A stretch of 64,000 nt of DNA, from positions 6,324,001-6,388,000 of the forward strand of contig OY763044.2 of NCBI GenBank assembly GCA_963666825.2, read 5' to 3'. This document shows, one piece after another, positions 8,332-18,154 of this stretch (the stretch's first letter is position 1; each line of letters begins with the position of its first letter). This DNA is from Saccharicrinis sp963666825. GTDB lineage: Bacteria; Bacteroidota; Bacteroidia; Bacteroidales; Marinilabiliaceae. Under the pieces are notes generated by a model. It was not told where the DNA came from. It saw nothing but the letters and a program-made list of their open reading frames with translations, and did no database searches. Position numbers and translations under genes: made by a program.

Positions 8332-9192
8332 ATGAAAAATATTGAAAAAGCGAAATATTGTCATGTTGAAATTGATAAAGATAAATCCTTCTTCTTTGAT
8401 CATGTGCATATTGTGTGGAACGAACAGATTTCATTTCACCAGAGTAACGATTGGGAATTATCTTATGTTATAACAGGGAGTGGAACACGTGTTGTTGGAG
8501 ACAATATGGAAACCTTTTCTAAAGGAGAAATCATATTGCTTCCTCCAAATTTCGCACATGGCTGGTATTTTGATGAAAACGTGCATGATAAACATGGCAA
8601 AATTGAGAATGTCACTATTATTTTTCCTGATTCATTTCTTGATAAATGCGCCAATACATTTCCGGAACTCGAATCCAGTGTTGAAAGTTTGAAAGGGATA
8701 ACAAAGGGTATGAGTTTAAAAGGAGAATTATTGCCCTTGATTCAAAAGCTTATGTATTCAATGACCTCCCAAAATAATTTGGAACAATTAACTACCTTAC
8801 TTCAAATCATTTCGCATATTTCTTCAGATACTGAAATGCAAATAGTAGGATTTCGTCAAAAACAATCTCGCAAGGCCAAAAAACTTCAGGAAGTTCATCG
8901 TTTTATGTTAACGCATTATCAAGAAAAAATAACACTTGATGATGTAGCTAAATATCTTGGAATGAATAGTTCTTCCTTTTGCTCATTTTTTAAAAGAGAA
9001 AAGGGAATGTCATTTTTCAAAGCTTTAAATGAATATAGAATCAAATGCTCATGCATAATGCTCCAAGAAACATCCATGACTATTTCTGAAATATGTACTG
9101 CGGTGGGATTTAATGATATTCCATATTTTAATCGAACTTTTAAAAAGATTATGCAAGTTTCCCCGAAAGAATATCGGTTAAATACTATTTAG
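8332..9192 (+). CDS. AraC-family transcriptional regulator
   Basis: The 286-residue protein joins an N-terminal cupin-like ligand domain to a C-terminal pair of helix-turn-helix motifs. The cupin part includes DWELSYVITGSGTRVVGD and the ILLPPNFAHGW segment. The DNA-binding part starts near residue 195: LTHYQEKITLDDVAKYLGMN is the first motif and ISEICTAVGFNDIPYFNR the second, followed by the family signature ending in SPKEYR. It is complete. It is transcribed away from the VOC-protein gene, so control of that gene or of the surface acyltransferases is possible. The ligand is unknown. Confidence 0.9.
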   Translation: MKNIEKAKYCHVEIDKDKSFFFDHVHIVWNEQISFHQSNDWELSYVITGSGTRVVGDNMETFSKGEIILLPPNFAHGWYFDENVHDKHGKIENVTIIFPDSFLDKCANTFPELESSVESLKGITKGMSLKGELLPLIQKLMYSMTSQNNLEQLTTLLQIISHISSDTEMQIVGFRQKQSRKAKKLQEVHRFMLTHYQEKITLDDVAKYLGMNSSSFCSFFKREKGMSFFKALNEYRIKCSCIMLQETSMTISEICTAVGFNDIPYFNRTFKKIMQVSPKEYRLNTI

Positions 9193-9548
9193 ATTTTAAA
9201 TATCATCAAAATAATTTTTGAAGATCCATTAATAACACCTTTTTTCAGGATTATAATGATAGTTATAAGGCGTGGTTTATATTTTATTGAATGGCATGCG
9301 CTTTTTTTGTAGGAAAATAGTATGTGTTGAGTCTGTGAATACAAATCAATAGCAAACCAGGTCAGGTTTGTTTGTTACTGTTGATGTGTTTGGAGAGAAA
9401 AGCCATTATTCGTGCAAGCTAAGCTAGTATGCAGTAGCTTGGGTTAAGGAGAGTTTAGTGTGAATGATTGAAGATGTATTTGATTATAGAGCTAGTCAAC
9501 TTCTATAGTTTCTTTTAATATACTGGTTTTATGTTATATAATTAATAC

Positions 9549-9730
9549 CTGCTACCCACCTGCTCCGTACCATAGTCATGACTGCTGCGGGTATCCTTCA
9601 CTATTCGTTCACTATTGCTTCACTGTTTAGTGAATGAAATGTGATTGATATATGATTGGTAAATAAATGATATTTGTAGTATACCCGCAGCAGTTACGAC
9701 GCAGTTACGGAGTAGTTGCGACGCGGTATA
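9549..9730. repeat. Helically phased 11-bp degenerate repeat array A, with inverted arm
   Basis: In the gene-free stretch 9193-9944, seven units start exactly 11 bases apart at 9549, 9560, 9571, 9582, 9593, 9604 and 9615. Three begin CTGCT and three carry TTCAC. After about 9630 the motif appears reversed (GTGAATGA, GTGATTGA, ATGATTGG) with the same 11-bp phase. It ends with units GCAGCAGTTAC, GACGCAGTTAC and GGAGTAGTTGC. The left CTGCTGCGGGTA and right TACCCGCAGCAG form a perfect 12-bp inverted repeat. There is no coding potential. The remainder of the gap holds nothing I can name apart from the promoter at 9919. Confidence 0.75.
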
Positions 9731-9918
9731 AAGCTCGAAATAAATTATTATAGTGGTTGAATGGAATCCGAAAGGAAGGAAGTTTCTAGGAGTTAAGTAC
9801 GAAGTTAAAATTTGTTGTGTAGGTATTATAGTTGTTTAGTTGAATAATTTCTAACTAAATTTCATTAGCTGCCTAAACCTAATAACAGTGCAATCTGTTA
9901 TTTTTAGAAATATTCTTC

Positions 9919-9926
9919 TATTTTTG
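9919..9926 (+). promoter_or_regulatory. Possible -7 box of the ECF sigma gene
   Basis: TATTTTTG fits TAnnTTTG and lies 19 bases before the start at 9945. A matching -33 box is not clear, so the assignment is weak. Confidence 0.35.
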
Positions 9927-9944
9927 CTTTTTTGATGGGGTAGT

Positions 9945-10481
9945 ATGATGAAATTAACAGACGAATCGATATTGCGATTGTTGAGTCAGGACAAGGCTCA
10001 AGGTATAAAAAGTCTGTTCGATTTGTACTATTCTCCTTTAGTGGTTTATGCTGAACAGTTTTTGAAAGACAGAAGTCAAAGTGAAGATCTGGTTCAGGAA
10101 TTTTTTGTGAAACTGTGGAATCAGGATTACCTGGAAACTGCAGAGGTAAGTAATCTTCGTTCATATTTGTACAGGAGCATCAGGAATAGTGCACTAAATT
10201 TTTTAAAAAAGAATGACCTTTTAAAAGATACTTTGGACTTACTTCATGTTCAGATGCCTGAACATTTTCCTACGTCAAATGATGATAATAAGATTGAGCT
10301 TTTGTTGAAAGAGGTTGATAAGTTGCCTGATAGGACCAAATTAGCTATTGAATTAGTCATGATCGAACGTAAAAAGTACCAGGAAGCTGCAGATGAAATG
10401 TCGATCTCAATTAATACCGTTAAGCATCTGTTAAAAGAAGGAATAAAAAAGCTACGGGGTAGTTTTAAAGATACCTTTTAA
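9945..10481 (+). CDS. FecI-like ECF sigma factor of the uptake locus
   Basis: The 178-residue protein has sigma region 2 (SEDLVQEFFVKLWNQ, then LRSYLYRSIRNSALNFLKK) and region 4 (KYQEAADEMSISINTVKHLL), with no region 3. It belongs to the Bacteroidota group often called RNA polymerase sigma-70 factor, family 1. It is followed after 77 bases by a FecR anti-sigma gene and then SusC/SusD genes. By the established model for such loci, an outer-membrane SusC with an N-terminal signalling domain senses substrate and relieves FecR inhibition. This sigma factor then switches on the locus. Two in-frame ATGs stand at the start (9945 and 9948). Confidence 0.92.
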   Translation: MMKLTDESILRLLSQDKAQGIKSLFDLYYSPLVVYAEQFLKDRSQSEDLVQEFFVKLWNQDYLETAEVSNLRSYLYRSIRNSALNFLKKNDLLKDTLDLLHVQMPEHFPTSNDDNKIELLLKEVDKLPDRTKLAIELVMIERKKYQEAADEMSISINTVKHLLKEGIKKLRGSFKDTF

Positions 10482-10558
10482 AAATATTTTTATTTTTTTT
10501 GAAAATTCACCCACCCATTTTTACCATAAGGTTGTCTTAAAGAAAAAAGACAGATATT

Positions 10559-11725
10559 ATGGCTAATATTCCTGAACATATTTTAGATCTTATCATAGAT
10601 GATTTTTCGCAAAGATTATCTGCAGAAGATGCTAAAGTCCTGAAAGATTGGATTGAAGAGTCTCCTGAGAATAAGATGACATGGGATGAAGTCTTTAATA
10701 TTTGGCAGACAGGTTCAATTGCAGGACTAAAAAAGCAAAAAGCATCTGATGCCTGGAATAAAATAAGTACTCAAGCAAAGAAGCAAAAAAAGTTACAGAT
10801 TAATTGGAAAGCAATTTCTGTTGCAGCATCAATTCTTGTTCTGATAGGATCATCATTATTTATATGGCAAAATTTTGAAAGCACAGATGAAAAATGGGCT
10901 AAATTAAATGAACTTGCTAAAGTTAATGAATCCGTAAAACTTGTACTTCAATCAGGTCAGGAAATAGAGCTAAATGACACTGCTAATACATATGTAAAGT
11001 TAGAGGGGAAGAGCGTTCGTACTAATCAGGGTAGCGTTTCTTACAAGGATGATGAGGAATTGGATGTGACAGAGGAGGTTGTGTATCATGAATTAATTAT
11101 TCCTAAAGGCGGACGTTATGAGCTTACACTTGCTGATGGCACTTTGGTTATATTAAATTCAGAATCAAAAATTAAATTCCCATCACATTTTCAGGGTAAT
11201 ACAAGAGAGGTCTGGATGAGTGGAGAGGCCTATTTCGATGTAGAACATAACGCTGCAAAGCCATTTGTTGTGCATTCTAAAGGTTTTGATACAAGGGTTT
11301 TAGGTACAGAGTTCAATGTTAAGGCTTATAGTGATGAAAGCTCTGAAGAAGTTACCCTAGTAGAAGGTTCTGTGGAAGTGAAATCAGAAATAAACAAAGC
11401 ATTGTTGAAACCTGGATATCAGATTCAAACTGAGGTTGGTTCTGAAATAATATCTAAACCACGAAAGGTGGATACATATATTTATACTGCCTGGAAAGAG
11501 GGGGTTTTATACTTTGATGATATTAAACTTTCAGATTTATTAAACAATTTAAATCGTTGGTATAATTTTTCTTTTGAATTTAAAGATGAGGCACTTAAAG
11601 AAAAATTATATACCGGGGGAATTAAGAAAAATGATGACCTACAAAAGGTATTTACTATGATTGAAAAGGTAAATGATGTAGAGTTTAATGTGAAGAAAAA
11701 TCATATTGTAATCAGTAATAAATAA
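10559..11725 (+). CDS. FecR-family anti-sigma factor
   Basis: The 388-residue protein has a cytoplasmic N-terminal domain of about 80 residues that would bind the sigma factor. A single membrane helix follows near residues 83-105 (AISVAASILVLIGSSLFIW). The periplasmic FecR domain contains the typical GGRYELTLADGT, SGEAYFDVEH and VLGTEFNVKAY segments, and a C-terminal DUF4974 domain starts around YFDDIKLSDLL. This is the inner-membrane link of a surface-signalling cascade. It is expected to interact with the STN domain of the SusC protein encoded next. A hairpin follows the gene and may separate its transcript from susC. Confidence 0.93.
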   Translation: MANIPEHILDLIIDDFSQRLSAEDAKVLKDWIEESPENKMTWDEVFNIWQTGSIAGLKKQKASDAWNKISTQAKKQKKLQINWKAISVAASILVLIGSSLFIWQNFESTDEKWAKLNELAKVNESVKLVLQSGQEIELNDTANTYVKLEGKSVRTNQGSVSYKDDEELDVTEEVVYHELIIPKGGRYELTLADGTLVILNSESKIKFPSHFQGNTREVWMSGEAYFDVEHNAAKPFVVHSKGFDTRVLGTEFNVKAYSDESSEEVTLVEGSVEVKSEINKALLKPGYQIQTEVGSEIISKPRKVDTYIYTAWKEGVLYFDDIKLSDLLNNLNRWYNFSFEFKDEALKEKLYTGGIKKNDDLQKVFTMIEKVNDVEFNVKKNHIVISNK

Positions 11726-11758
11726 AAACAGACAAGTACTGGGAATACCTGTCTGTTT
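11726..11758 (+). terminator. Hairpin between fecR and susC
   Basis: A 9-bp perfect stem, aaacagaca with tgtctgttt, stands immediately after the FecR stop codon. It could be a terminator or attenuator that sets a lower level of signalling-gene mRNA compared with susCD. Confidence 0.5.
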
Positions 11759-11816
11759 CTTAAATTCTAATATTATTTAAAAAGTTGGGAATAATTTTCC
11801 CTACTTCAAATGTTTA

Positions 11817-14800
11817 ATGCTCAAATGTATGAAAAAATTATTAAGGAGAACGAATGCCTTATCCTGTATTTGGCGTAGTAAAAAATTAATGATTTTGTAT
11901 TTAATGGCGTTGTTAACGATACATCCGTTAATAGCCCAGCAAAATACAATTCTGAAAAAGAAAGTTTCAGTTCATTTTAAAGATACGCCTTTAAAAGAAA
12001 TTCTGGATGATATACAGAAGAAGACGGGGATCATCTTTCTGTATAGTAGTGAAAAATTGGATGTTAAAGAGAAAGTCACAATTGATATAGATGAGGAAAA
12101 TCTGGGAAAAGTATTATCTATATTGTTTGCAGGAAAAGATTTAGTGTTTGATGTAGAAGATGATTACATTGTCATTAAACCGAGTCCTGTTTTTGTTACC
12201 TCAGATCCTACTGAACTTTTTATTACAGGTAACATTGTTGATGAAGTCGGTGATCCATTGCCCGGTGCAGCTGTTATGGTTAAAAAAAGTCAGGCAGGTA
12301 CAATTTCTGATGGTAATGGTTACTATACCATTAGAACTACTCAAAATGATACCATCGTTTTAGTGTATTCATTTGTTGGGATGAAAACACAAGAGGTAAT
12401 CTTTAATGGACAATCTCCATTTAATGTTCAGATGGAACCAGAGATTAATTTACTTGCAGATGTAGTAGTTACAGGATATCAAGATCTTGAAAAGCAAAGA
12501 GTAGCAGGAGCTGTTAGTAAAATTGCTCGTGAGGATCTTGACATCAATGTAGTGAATAGTATTGAGCAGTCGTTGCAAGGAAAATTACCCGGAGTTACCA
12601 TTCAGAATACAACAGGAGAAGTAGGTATCAGACAAAAAACCAGAGTTAGAGGTACTTCAACATTTTTAGGTAACCAGGAACCAATCTGGGTTGTAGATGG
12701 TATTATTCAGGAAGATCCAATTCCTTTTAGTACTCAAACATTGGATAGTAATGGGGGAGTATCAGAAGATAATATCGACTATATTAAGAATTACGTTGGT
12801 AACTCCATTTCATGGTTAAATCCTAATGATATTAAAGATATTACAGTATTAAAAGATGCATCTGCAACAGCTATTTATGGTGTTCGTGCTGCCAATGGTG
12901 TTATTGTTATTAGAACTAAAGAAGGTCAGCAAGGTCCATTGTCAGTATCTTATTCCATGGGACTTAATATGGCTGAACAGGTTACCTATGATAAATTGGA
13001 ACTGATGAACTCTAAAGAAAGAGTTGCTGTTTCAAGAGAAATTTTTGAAAGAGGTTTATCTGCTTTAAATACAAATACAGATATAGGCTATGCCGGAGCC
13101 TTAAATAAGTATTTAAGTAAGGAGATTTCTTATGAAGATTTCAACAATCAGGTAGCTCAAATGGAAAGCGTGAATACGGATTGGTTTAATATTCTTTTTA
13201 GAAATCCATTCAGTCATTCGCATCATATCAGCTTAAGCGGAGGATCACAAAAAGTAAGAGTATATTCATCGGTTGGTTATAGCTCACAGAACGGAACGGC
13301 TATTGGTAATGATATCAATAACATCAATGCTTCTGTTGGATTAAACAGCTATGTTAATGATAAACTAAGTGTTAGCTTGCGCTTAACAGGGAATAAATCT
13401 AAAACCAATGGATTCTTTAATCTGACTCCATATGACTATGCAACAAAAACCAATCGTGCTATTTCAGCTTATGATGAAAATGATGATTTGTTTTTTTATA
13501 CGGATAAAGAAAAAGGGTATAAATACAATTATATCTACGAGCGTAGTCAAACAGGTAATACCAATACCGCACAATCGCTTAATTCTAATTTAAGCATTCA
13601 ATATAAAATTTTACCTGAGTTAAAATTAAATGTTTTAGGTAGTTATAATCTGTCAGCAACCAATGGTTATTCCTATGCCACTGAAAAGTCGAACTATATC
13701 ACCAGTATAAGAGGCTATGAATATGGATCTGTATTTGCCAGTGATGCTGCTTATGCCAGTTCCCGATTACCTGTAGGCGGTGTTTATAATTCAGTGAATA
13801 GCCAGTCGGATTCGTGGAATTTCAGAACAACATTATCGTATGATAAAGCTATAAACGATCGTCATTTAATTACTGCTTTGGCAGGTTTTGAGGCTCAGAG
13901 TATTAAGTATGGTGGTTATTCGTCTGTAGCTTATGGTTATTTAAGAGACAGAGGAAAAACTTTTGCAACTGTACCAACCACTATTTCAAATTCCGGCTAT
14001 ACTTCTACCAATAATTTATATATCGATGCTGCAGAAGGTACTTTTAGTAATTCAATCACTGATAAATTAACAAATACCTTAGGTTACTATTTTACATTAA
14101 ACTATTCTTACGAAAATCGTTATGTAGTTAACTTTAGTGTAAGGGGAGATGCTTCAAATCGTTTTGGACAATATCCTAACGAGAAGTTTAATCCTGTATG
14201 GGCTGGAGGTTTCAGATGGAACGCAGGAAATGAATCTTTTATCAGGGATTTAGGCTGGGTTACAGCATTAAGTCTTAGAGGTACTTTAGGTTATCAAAGA
14301 AACATGGCTGCCAATTACAGTCCAAGTTTAATTGTAAAAATACCAAAAACTACTGCTACTAGCCAGGTTTATGATGTAAATACCGGTGAATACCTTCTTA
14401 ATATAAGTAATTTACCATACGAAGATTTAAGATGGGAACAAACAACATCGTATGATGCCGGATTCGACTTAAGTTTGTTTAGCAATAAAATTTATTTATC
14501 AGGTGATTATTATTACAAAAAAGGTGAGGATATAATCACAGCCCTTAGTGTACCTGCTGAATATGGAATAGATAACATGCCGGTAAACGGTGGAAGCCTG
14601 GTAAATAAAGGTTATGAGTTTTCTTTAGGTTTTTCACCTGTAAGAACTAAAAACTTTAACTGGAGTGTTACTTTAAACTCGGCTAAAAATATGAATGAAG
14701 TTTCAAAAGTAGGAACTCAAAATATAAGTTGGTTAACTGCGACTCAGGGTAATTTAATTAAGAAGGGTTATGCTCTTACTTCCATTTGGGCATTTAAATT

Positions 14801-15437
14801 TGATGGTATTGATCCTGAAACCGGTTATCCAATTATCGATCTTTCAGTAAAAGAAGGTAGTTCACCGGATGAAGACCCAACTGCTTATATGCAATATATG
14901 GGTAAGCTTGATCCTGATTTTACCGGAGGTATTGGAAACAGCTTCAGATATAAACAATTGACTTTATCAGCCAGTTTATATCTGCAATTAGGAGGTAAAA
15001 GATTCTTAACATCAGCTTATCCAACTATGGTAATGCCTAATGAATACGAGAATTTATCATCAGAGCTAAACGGTCGTTGGACTCCTGAAAATACTTCAGC
15101 AAAATTGCCAGGCCTACCAGATCAAGAAGCTTCTAATACTTCATTTTTATTGCCGGGAGAGAATAATACATATGTCACTTTATATGAGATGTATAATTAT
15201 AGTAGCGACAGAGTTGTTGATGCCTCTTCGTTACGTTTAAATTCTTTAAGTCTGAGTTATAATTTTTCACCTGATTTTTGTCAAAAGTTAAAATGTCAGT
15301 CTTTAAATCTGGGATTATCGGCATCTAATGTATTTTCAATAGTAAGTCGCGATTTTCATGGAAGGGATCCGGAAGTTGCTACAGGTAGTCAGCCTCGTAC
15401 CCGCTCTTACTCGTTTAACATGAATATTACTTTCTAA
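11817..15437 (+). CDS. SusC/RagA-family TonB-dependent transporter with STN domain
   Basis: The 1206-residue outer-membrane receptor starts with a signal segment (ILYLMALLTIHPLIAQQN). An STN domain follows at about residues 50-120 (KDTPLKEILDDIQKKTGI), the part that talks to FecR. Next come a carboxypeptidase-like beta-sandwich domain (GNIVDEVGDPLPGAAV) and a TonB-box-like DVVVTGYQ. The plug contains LQGKLPGVTI and IWVVDGI, and a long beta barrel ends in MNITF. These proteins import bound oligomers through the outer membrane using TonB energy and pair with a SusD lid. The neighbouring protease genes suggest a peptide rather than a glycan substrate, which is inference. Alternative ATGs exist at 11817 and 11829. 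Confidence 0.94.
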   Translation: MLKCMKKLLRRTNALSCIWRSKKLMILYLMALLTIHPLIAQQNTILKKKVSVHFKDTPLKEILDDIQKKTGIIFLYSSEKLDVKEKVTIDIDEENLGKVLSILFAGKDLVFDVEDDYIVIKPSPVFVTSDPTELFITGNIVDEVGDPLPGAAVMVKKSQAGTISDGNGYYTIRTTQNDTIVLVYSFVGMKTQEVIFNGQSPFNVQMEPEINLLADVVVTGYQDLEKQRVAGAVSKIAREDLDINVVNSIEQSLQGKLPGVTIQNTTGEVGIRQKTRVRGTSTFLGNQEPIWVVDGIIQEDPIPFSTQTLDSNGGVSEDNIDYIKNYVGNSISWLNPNDIKDITVLKDASATAIYGVRAANGVIVIRTKEGQQGPLSVSYSMGLNMAEQVTYDKLELMNSKERVAVSREIFERGLSALNTNTDIGYAGALNKYLSKEISYEDFNNQVAQMESVNTDWFNILFRNPFSHSHHISLSGGSQKVRVYSSVGYSSQNGTAIGNDINNINASVGLNSYVNDKLSVSLRLTGNKSKTNGFFNLTPYDYATKTNRAISAYDENDDLFFYTDKEKGYKYNYIYERSQTGNTNTAQSLNSNLSIQYKILPELKLNVLGSYNLSATNGYSYATEKSNYITSIRGYEYGSVFASDAAYASSRLPVGGVYNSVNSQSDSWNFRTTLSYDKAINDRHLITALAGFEAQSIKYGGYSSVAYGYLRDRGKTFATVPTTISNSGYTSTNNLYIDAAEGTFSNSITDKLTNTLGYYFTLNYSYENRYVVNFSVRGDASNRFGQYPNEKFNPVWAGGFRWNAGNESFIRDLGWVTALSLRGTLGYQRNMAANYSPSLIVKIPKTTATSQVYDVNTGEYLLNISNLPYEDLRWEQTTSYDAGFDLSLFSNKIYLSGDYYYKKGEDIITALSVPAEYGIDNMPVNGGSLVNKGYEFSLGFSPVRTKNFNWSVTLNSAKNMNEVSKVGTQNISWLTATQGNLIKKGYALTSIWAFKFDGIDPETGYPIIDLSVKEGSSPDEDPTAYMQYMGKLDPDFTGGIGNSFRYKQLTLSASLYLQLGGKRFLTSAYPTMVMPNEYENLSSELNGRWTPENTSAKLPGLPDQEASNTSFLLPGENNTYVTLYEMYNYSSDRVVDASSLRLNSLSLSYNFSPDFCQKLKCQSLNLGLSASNVFSIVSRDFHGRDPEVATGSQPRTRSYSFNMNITF

Positions 15438-15448
15438 AATTTAATGAG

Positions 15449-16927
15449 ATGATCAAAAACAATTCAATTATATATATACTATCTGGTTTCTTGCTGTTGA
15501 TGTTTTCGGCATGTAGTGACTTTTTAGAAGAAACCAGTCAGGATGAAATCATTCCTGATACCTTAGAGGATTTATCTGCAGTAATGTATTCAGAGGCTTA
15601 TCCTTACCAACTGGCAACAGACTTGTATTTAACATTCTTAACAGACGAGATGGTAAATAATGGCTTAAATTCAGATTATTATCAGCAATATTATGAAGTT
15701 GGTAAAGAAGTGTTTAAGTACAATATTCAAATGTTTGATGGTGCTTATACGCTTTCAACCGATGTAAACTCGTGGACAACTTATTATGAGAAGATCATGG
15801 GTTGTAATGTGGTTATGGATTATCTGGAAAATATTTCTGCATCCGAATCAGAAAAGAATGCAGTTAAAGGACAGGTGCTTTTTTTAAGAGGATTTTATTA
15901 TTTGAAACTTGCACTTATTTATTGTCAGCCCTATAATGGTGTAGGAATCGATCCTACAGTAGCTTTAGGTGTTCCATTGGTGTTGACTATGGATGTGACA
16001 GACGATTTTCTTGCAAGAAACAGTTTAAAAGAAACTTACGATCAAATAGAAAAAGACCTGAAAGAATCTGTTACATTATTAAAAGAGAATTATGTTCAGC
16101 CTAATAAATTCAGGGTTGGATATACTACAGCAGAAGCCATGCTTACTCGCTATTATCTTTTAAAATCGAATTCAGATGATTATCAAAAAATCGTTGATTA
16201 CAGTAACGAAGTTTTAAGTAAATATCCGGCTTTAACCAGTTTAAGTTCTTTTGAAGCTACTTTTCATGAAAATGGAATTTATTCTTTGGATGTTAGCAGT
16301 GAACCATTATGGGTATATGGAACTTCAACTGCCCAAAATATAATTTATTGGCCATATTATCCGAGTTTCGAGAAGTTACCATACTCGGTATCAAACCAAC
16401 TGATAAGTTTATATGAAGCTAATGATTTAAGAGCTGAAAGTTATTTTGCAAAAGCTAGTGCAGGAGGAGTTGAGTACAGCTATAAAAGTCATAAAATTGG
16501 CACAAGTGAAATAAATTACGGTGACTGGGGAATTAGAAATGCAGAAGTTTATTTAAACAGGGCAGAAGCGTATTGTCGTTTGTTTATAGAAACAGGAAAT
16601 GATAATTACCGAGTTAATGCATTAAGCGATTTAAATACATTAAGAGAAAGCCGCTATGCTGCCGGAACCTATGAGGCAGTTGAGATTACTGATGCTCAGG
16701 AATTACTTTCGTTTTGTTTGGAAGAACGCAGAAGAGAGCTTTGTTTAGAAGAAGGATTACGATGGGCAGATATTAAACGATTGAACCTTGCTGTTTCGCA
16801 TGTATTTATTGATGAAAACGGAAACGAAACAACATACAGCCTTTCTTCAGGAGATTTGCTTTATGCACTTCCTATTCCTTATGATGTAATAAACAGAAAC
16901 TCAAAGTTAGCTCAAAACCCTCGTTAA
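15449..16927 (+). CDS. SusD/RagB-family nutrient-binding outer-membrane lipoprotein
   Basis: The 492-residue protein has a lipoprotein signal peptide ending in FSAC and begins 11 bases after the SusC stop. It shows the helical TPR-type architecture of SusD. The conserved VKGQVLFLRGFYYLKLA segment, the NAEVYLNRAEAYCR segment, and the ERRRELCLEEGLRWADIKR motif near the C-terminus are all present. It would sit as a lid on the SusC barrel and capture substrate at the cell surface. The length is within the family range and the gene appears intact. Confidence 0.94.
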   Translation: MIKNNSIIYILSGFLLLMFSACSDFLEETSQDEIIPDTLEDLSAVMYSEAYPYQLATDLYLTFLTDEMVNNGLNSDYYQQYYEVGKEVFKYNIQMFDGAYTLSTDVNSWTTYYEKIMGCNVVMDYLENISASESEKNAVKGQVLFLRGFYYLKLALIYCQPYNGVGIDPTVALGVPLVLTMDVTDDFLARNSLKETYDQIEKDLKESVTLLKENYVQPNKFRVGYTTAEAMLTRYYLLKSNSDDYQKIVDYSNEVLSKYPALTSLSSFEATFHENGIYSLDVSSEPLWVYGTSTAQNIIYWPYYPSFEKLPYSVSNQLISLYEANDLRAESYFAKASAGGVEYSYKSHKIGTSEINYGDWGIRNAEVYLNRAEAYCRLFIETGNDNYRVNALSDLNTLRESRYAAGTYEAVEITDAQELLSFCLEERRRELCLEEGLRWADIKRLNLAVSHVFIDENGNETTYSLSSGDLLYALPIPYDVINRNSKLAQNPR

Positions 16928-16957
16928 GAGGATTGAAATTTGGTGTTTACATTTTAA

Positions 16958-17929
16958 ATGAAAATTATGTTATCAAAAAAAATATATATATCATTTTTAT
17001 TAGCCGGAATGTTCTTGTTTAACTCTTGTGTTAAAGAAGAAGGTGAACTAACTCCTTCCGGTATTGGATCTGGTTATTCTGTTCCTCAGGGTAATCATGA
17101 TTTTGATGATGAGATTGTGGATTTCTATAACAAATTCGGTTCGTATTTACTTTATGATTTCACCGAAAAAGATGCCTACTGGACTCCATCTTCATGGGAA
17201 AACGGAACAGAGACATCTGAAACAGAAAGCGGGGAAGATGGTTTTGTTGTTGAGATGCCTGATGTGAATTATGTTGGTGAACAGTTAGATTTACTTAATG
17301 ATACATGGTTTAAGTATTATTCTGATGAATTTTTAAAGGAATTTTTACCCATTAAAATTTTGTTGTGTTCACAGGTGGGATATGTAGATTACAGTTGGGA
17401 TGCAAACTGGAACCTTATTTATGTTGCTTCTCCAATAGTAGCATATTATAACTTCGATAATATTAGTGTGAGTTATGCAAGTGAGGCAGTTTTAAATCTT
17501 ACTGACTATGACAAAAGCAATATTGCATTTGAGTTGAATCATGTGTTTGCAGAATCAATCATAGGTCAGGGAAAACTTTCACCAACAGAAGAATTTGAAA
17601 ACTCGGTGAATTATAATAGTGCCAGTACATTATACAACAACACTCAAATATGGGGAGCAGGAATTATGCAACCCTATTATAATGCATCTGTAAAAAATGA
17701 CTGGGGACAGTTTTTAACCATGATGATGTGTTATTCAGAGGAATATTTGAATCGTGAAGTGAGCTATGTTAATGAATGGGATTGGAATGAAACATCCTGG
17801 GAAGGAATCTTTTCTGCTCAAAAAGATATTAATGGTCTTTTAAAAGAGCGTTACAATATGGTACGTCAATATTATATAGATAACTATGGTGTTGATTTAC
17901 AATCTATAGGTAACGGCATTAATCAGTAA
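16958..17929 (+). CDS. Surface lipoprotein resembling zinc metallohydrolases, catalytic motif lost
   Basis: The 323-residue lipoprotein (lipobox FNSC) follows SusD directly, the usual place of the substrate import-associated zinc metallohydrolase lipoproteins. The predicted topology fits that family, including the C-terminal NMVRQYYIDNYGVDLQSI segment. However, the place where HExxH is expected reads ELNHVFAES, so the normal zinc-binding pair is missing. It is therefore more likely a substrate-binding or structural subunit than an active protease. The family assignment is by eye and rests on position, lipobox and overall pattern, so a different unknown lipoprotein family remains possible. Confidence 0.6.
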   Translation: MKIMLSKKIYISFLLAGMFLFNSCVKEEGELTPSGIGSGYSVPQGNHDFDDEIVDFYNKFGSYLLYDFTEKDAYWTPSSWENGTETSETESGEDGFVVEMPDVNYVGEQLDLLNDTWFKYYSDEFLKEFLPIKILLCSQVGYVDYSWDANWNLIYVASPIVAYYNFDNISVSYASEAVLNLTDYDKSNIAFELNHVFAESIIGQGKLSPTEEFENSVNYNSASTLYNNTQIWGAGIMQPYYNASVKNDWGQFLTMMMCYSEEYLNREVSYVNEWDWNETSWEGIFSAQKDINGLLKERYNMVRQYYIDNYGVDLQSIGNGINQ

Positions 17930-17942
17930 CACTAATTGTTTT

Positions 17943-18007
17943 TATTCATTCTTTCAGACAATCTAAATTATTAAAGAAATACCAATAAATGTCTGAAAGA
18001 ATGAATA
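17943..18007. repeat. 18-bp perfect inverted repeat after the susCD lipoprotein gene
   Basis: tattcattctttcagaca at 17943-17960 and its exact complement at 17990-18007 flank a 29-base spacer. In RNA this gives a strong long hairpin without a following T run. It may protect or process the upstream mRNA, or limit read-through into the protease genes. The rest of the gap up to 18154 holds nothing recognisable. Confidence 0.65.
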
Positions 18008-18154
18008 GTATACCTTTTCAGCAGCATAAAAGCTACTATTTAAATTTCTAAATAATATTTACAAAGGAGTTAATTGCAACTCCTAATAAAAGGGTATGCG
18101 TGTAATTTTATATATAATTACCTCTTAATTTGGTGTATTTCAGCAATGTAGATT

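Noticed and set aside
9904..10164. 86-codon minus-strand frame at the sigma-factor start
   Set aside because: It is antisense to the first part of a clear sigma-factor gene and shows no protein family.
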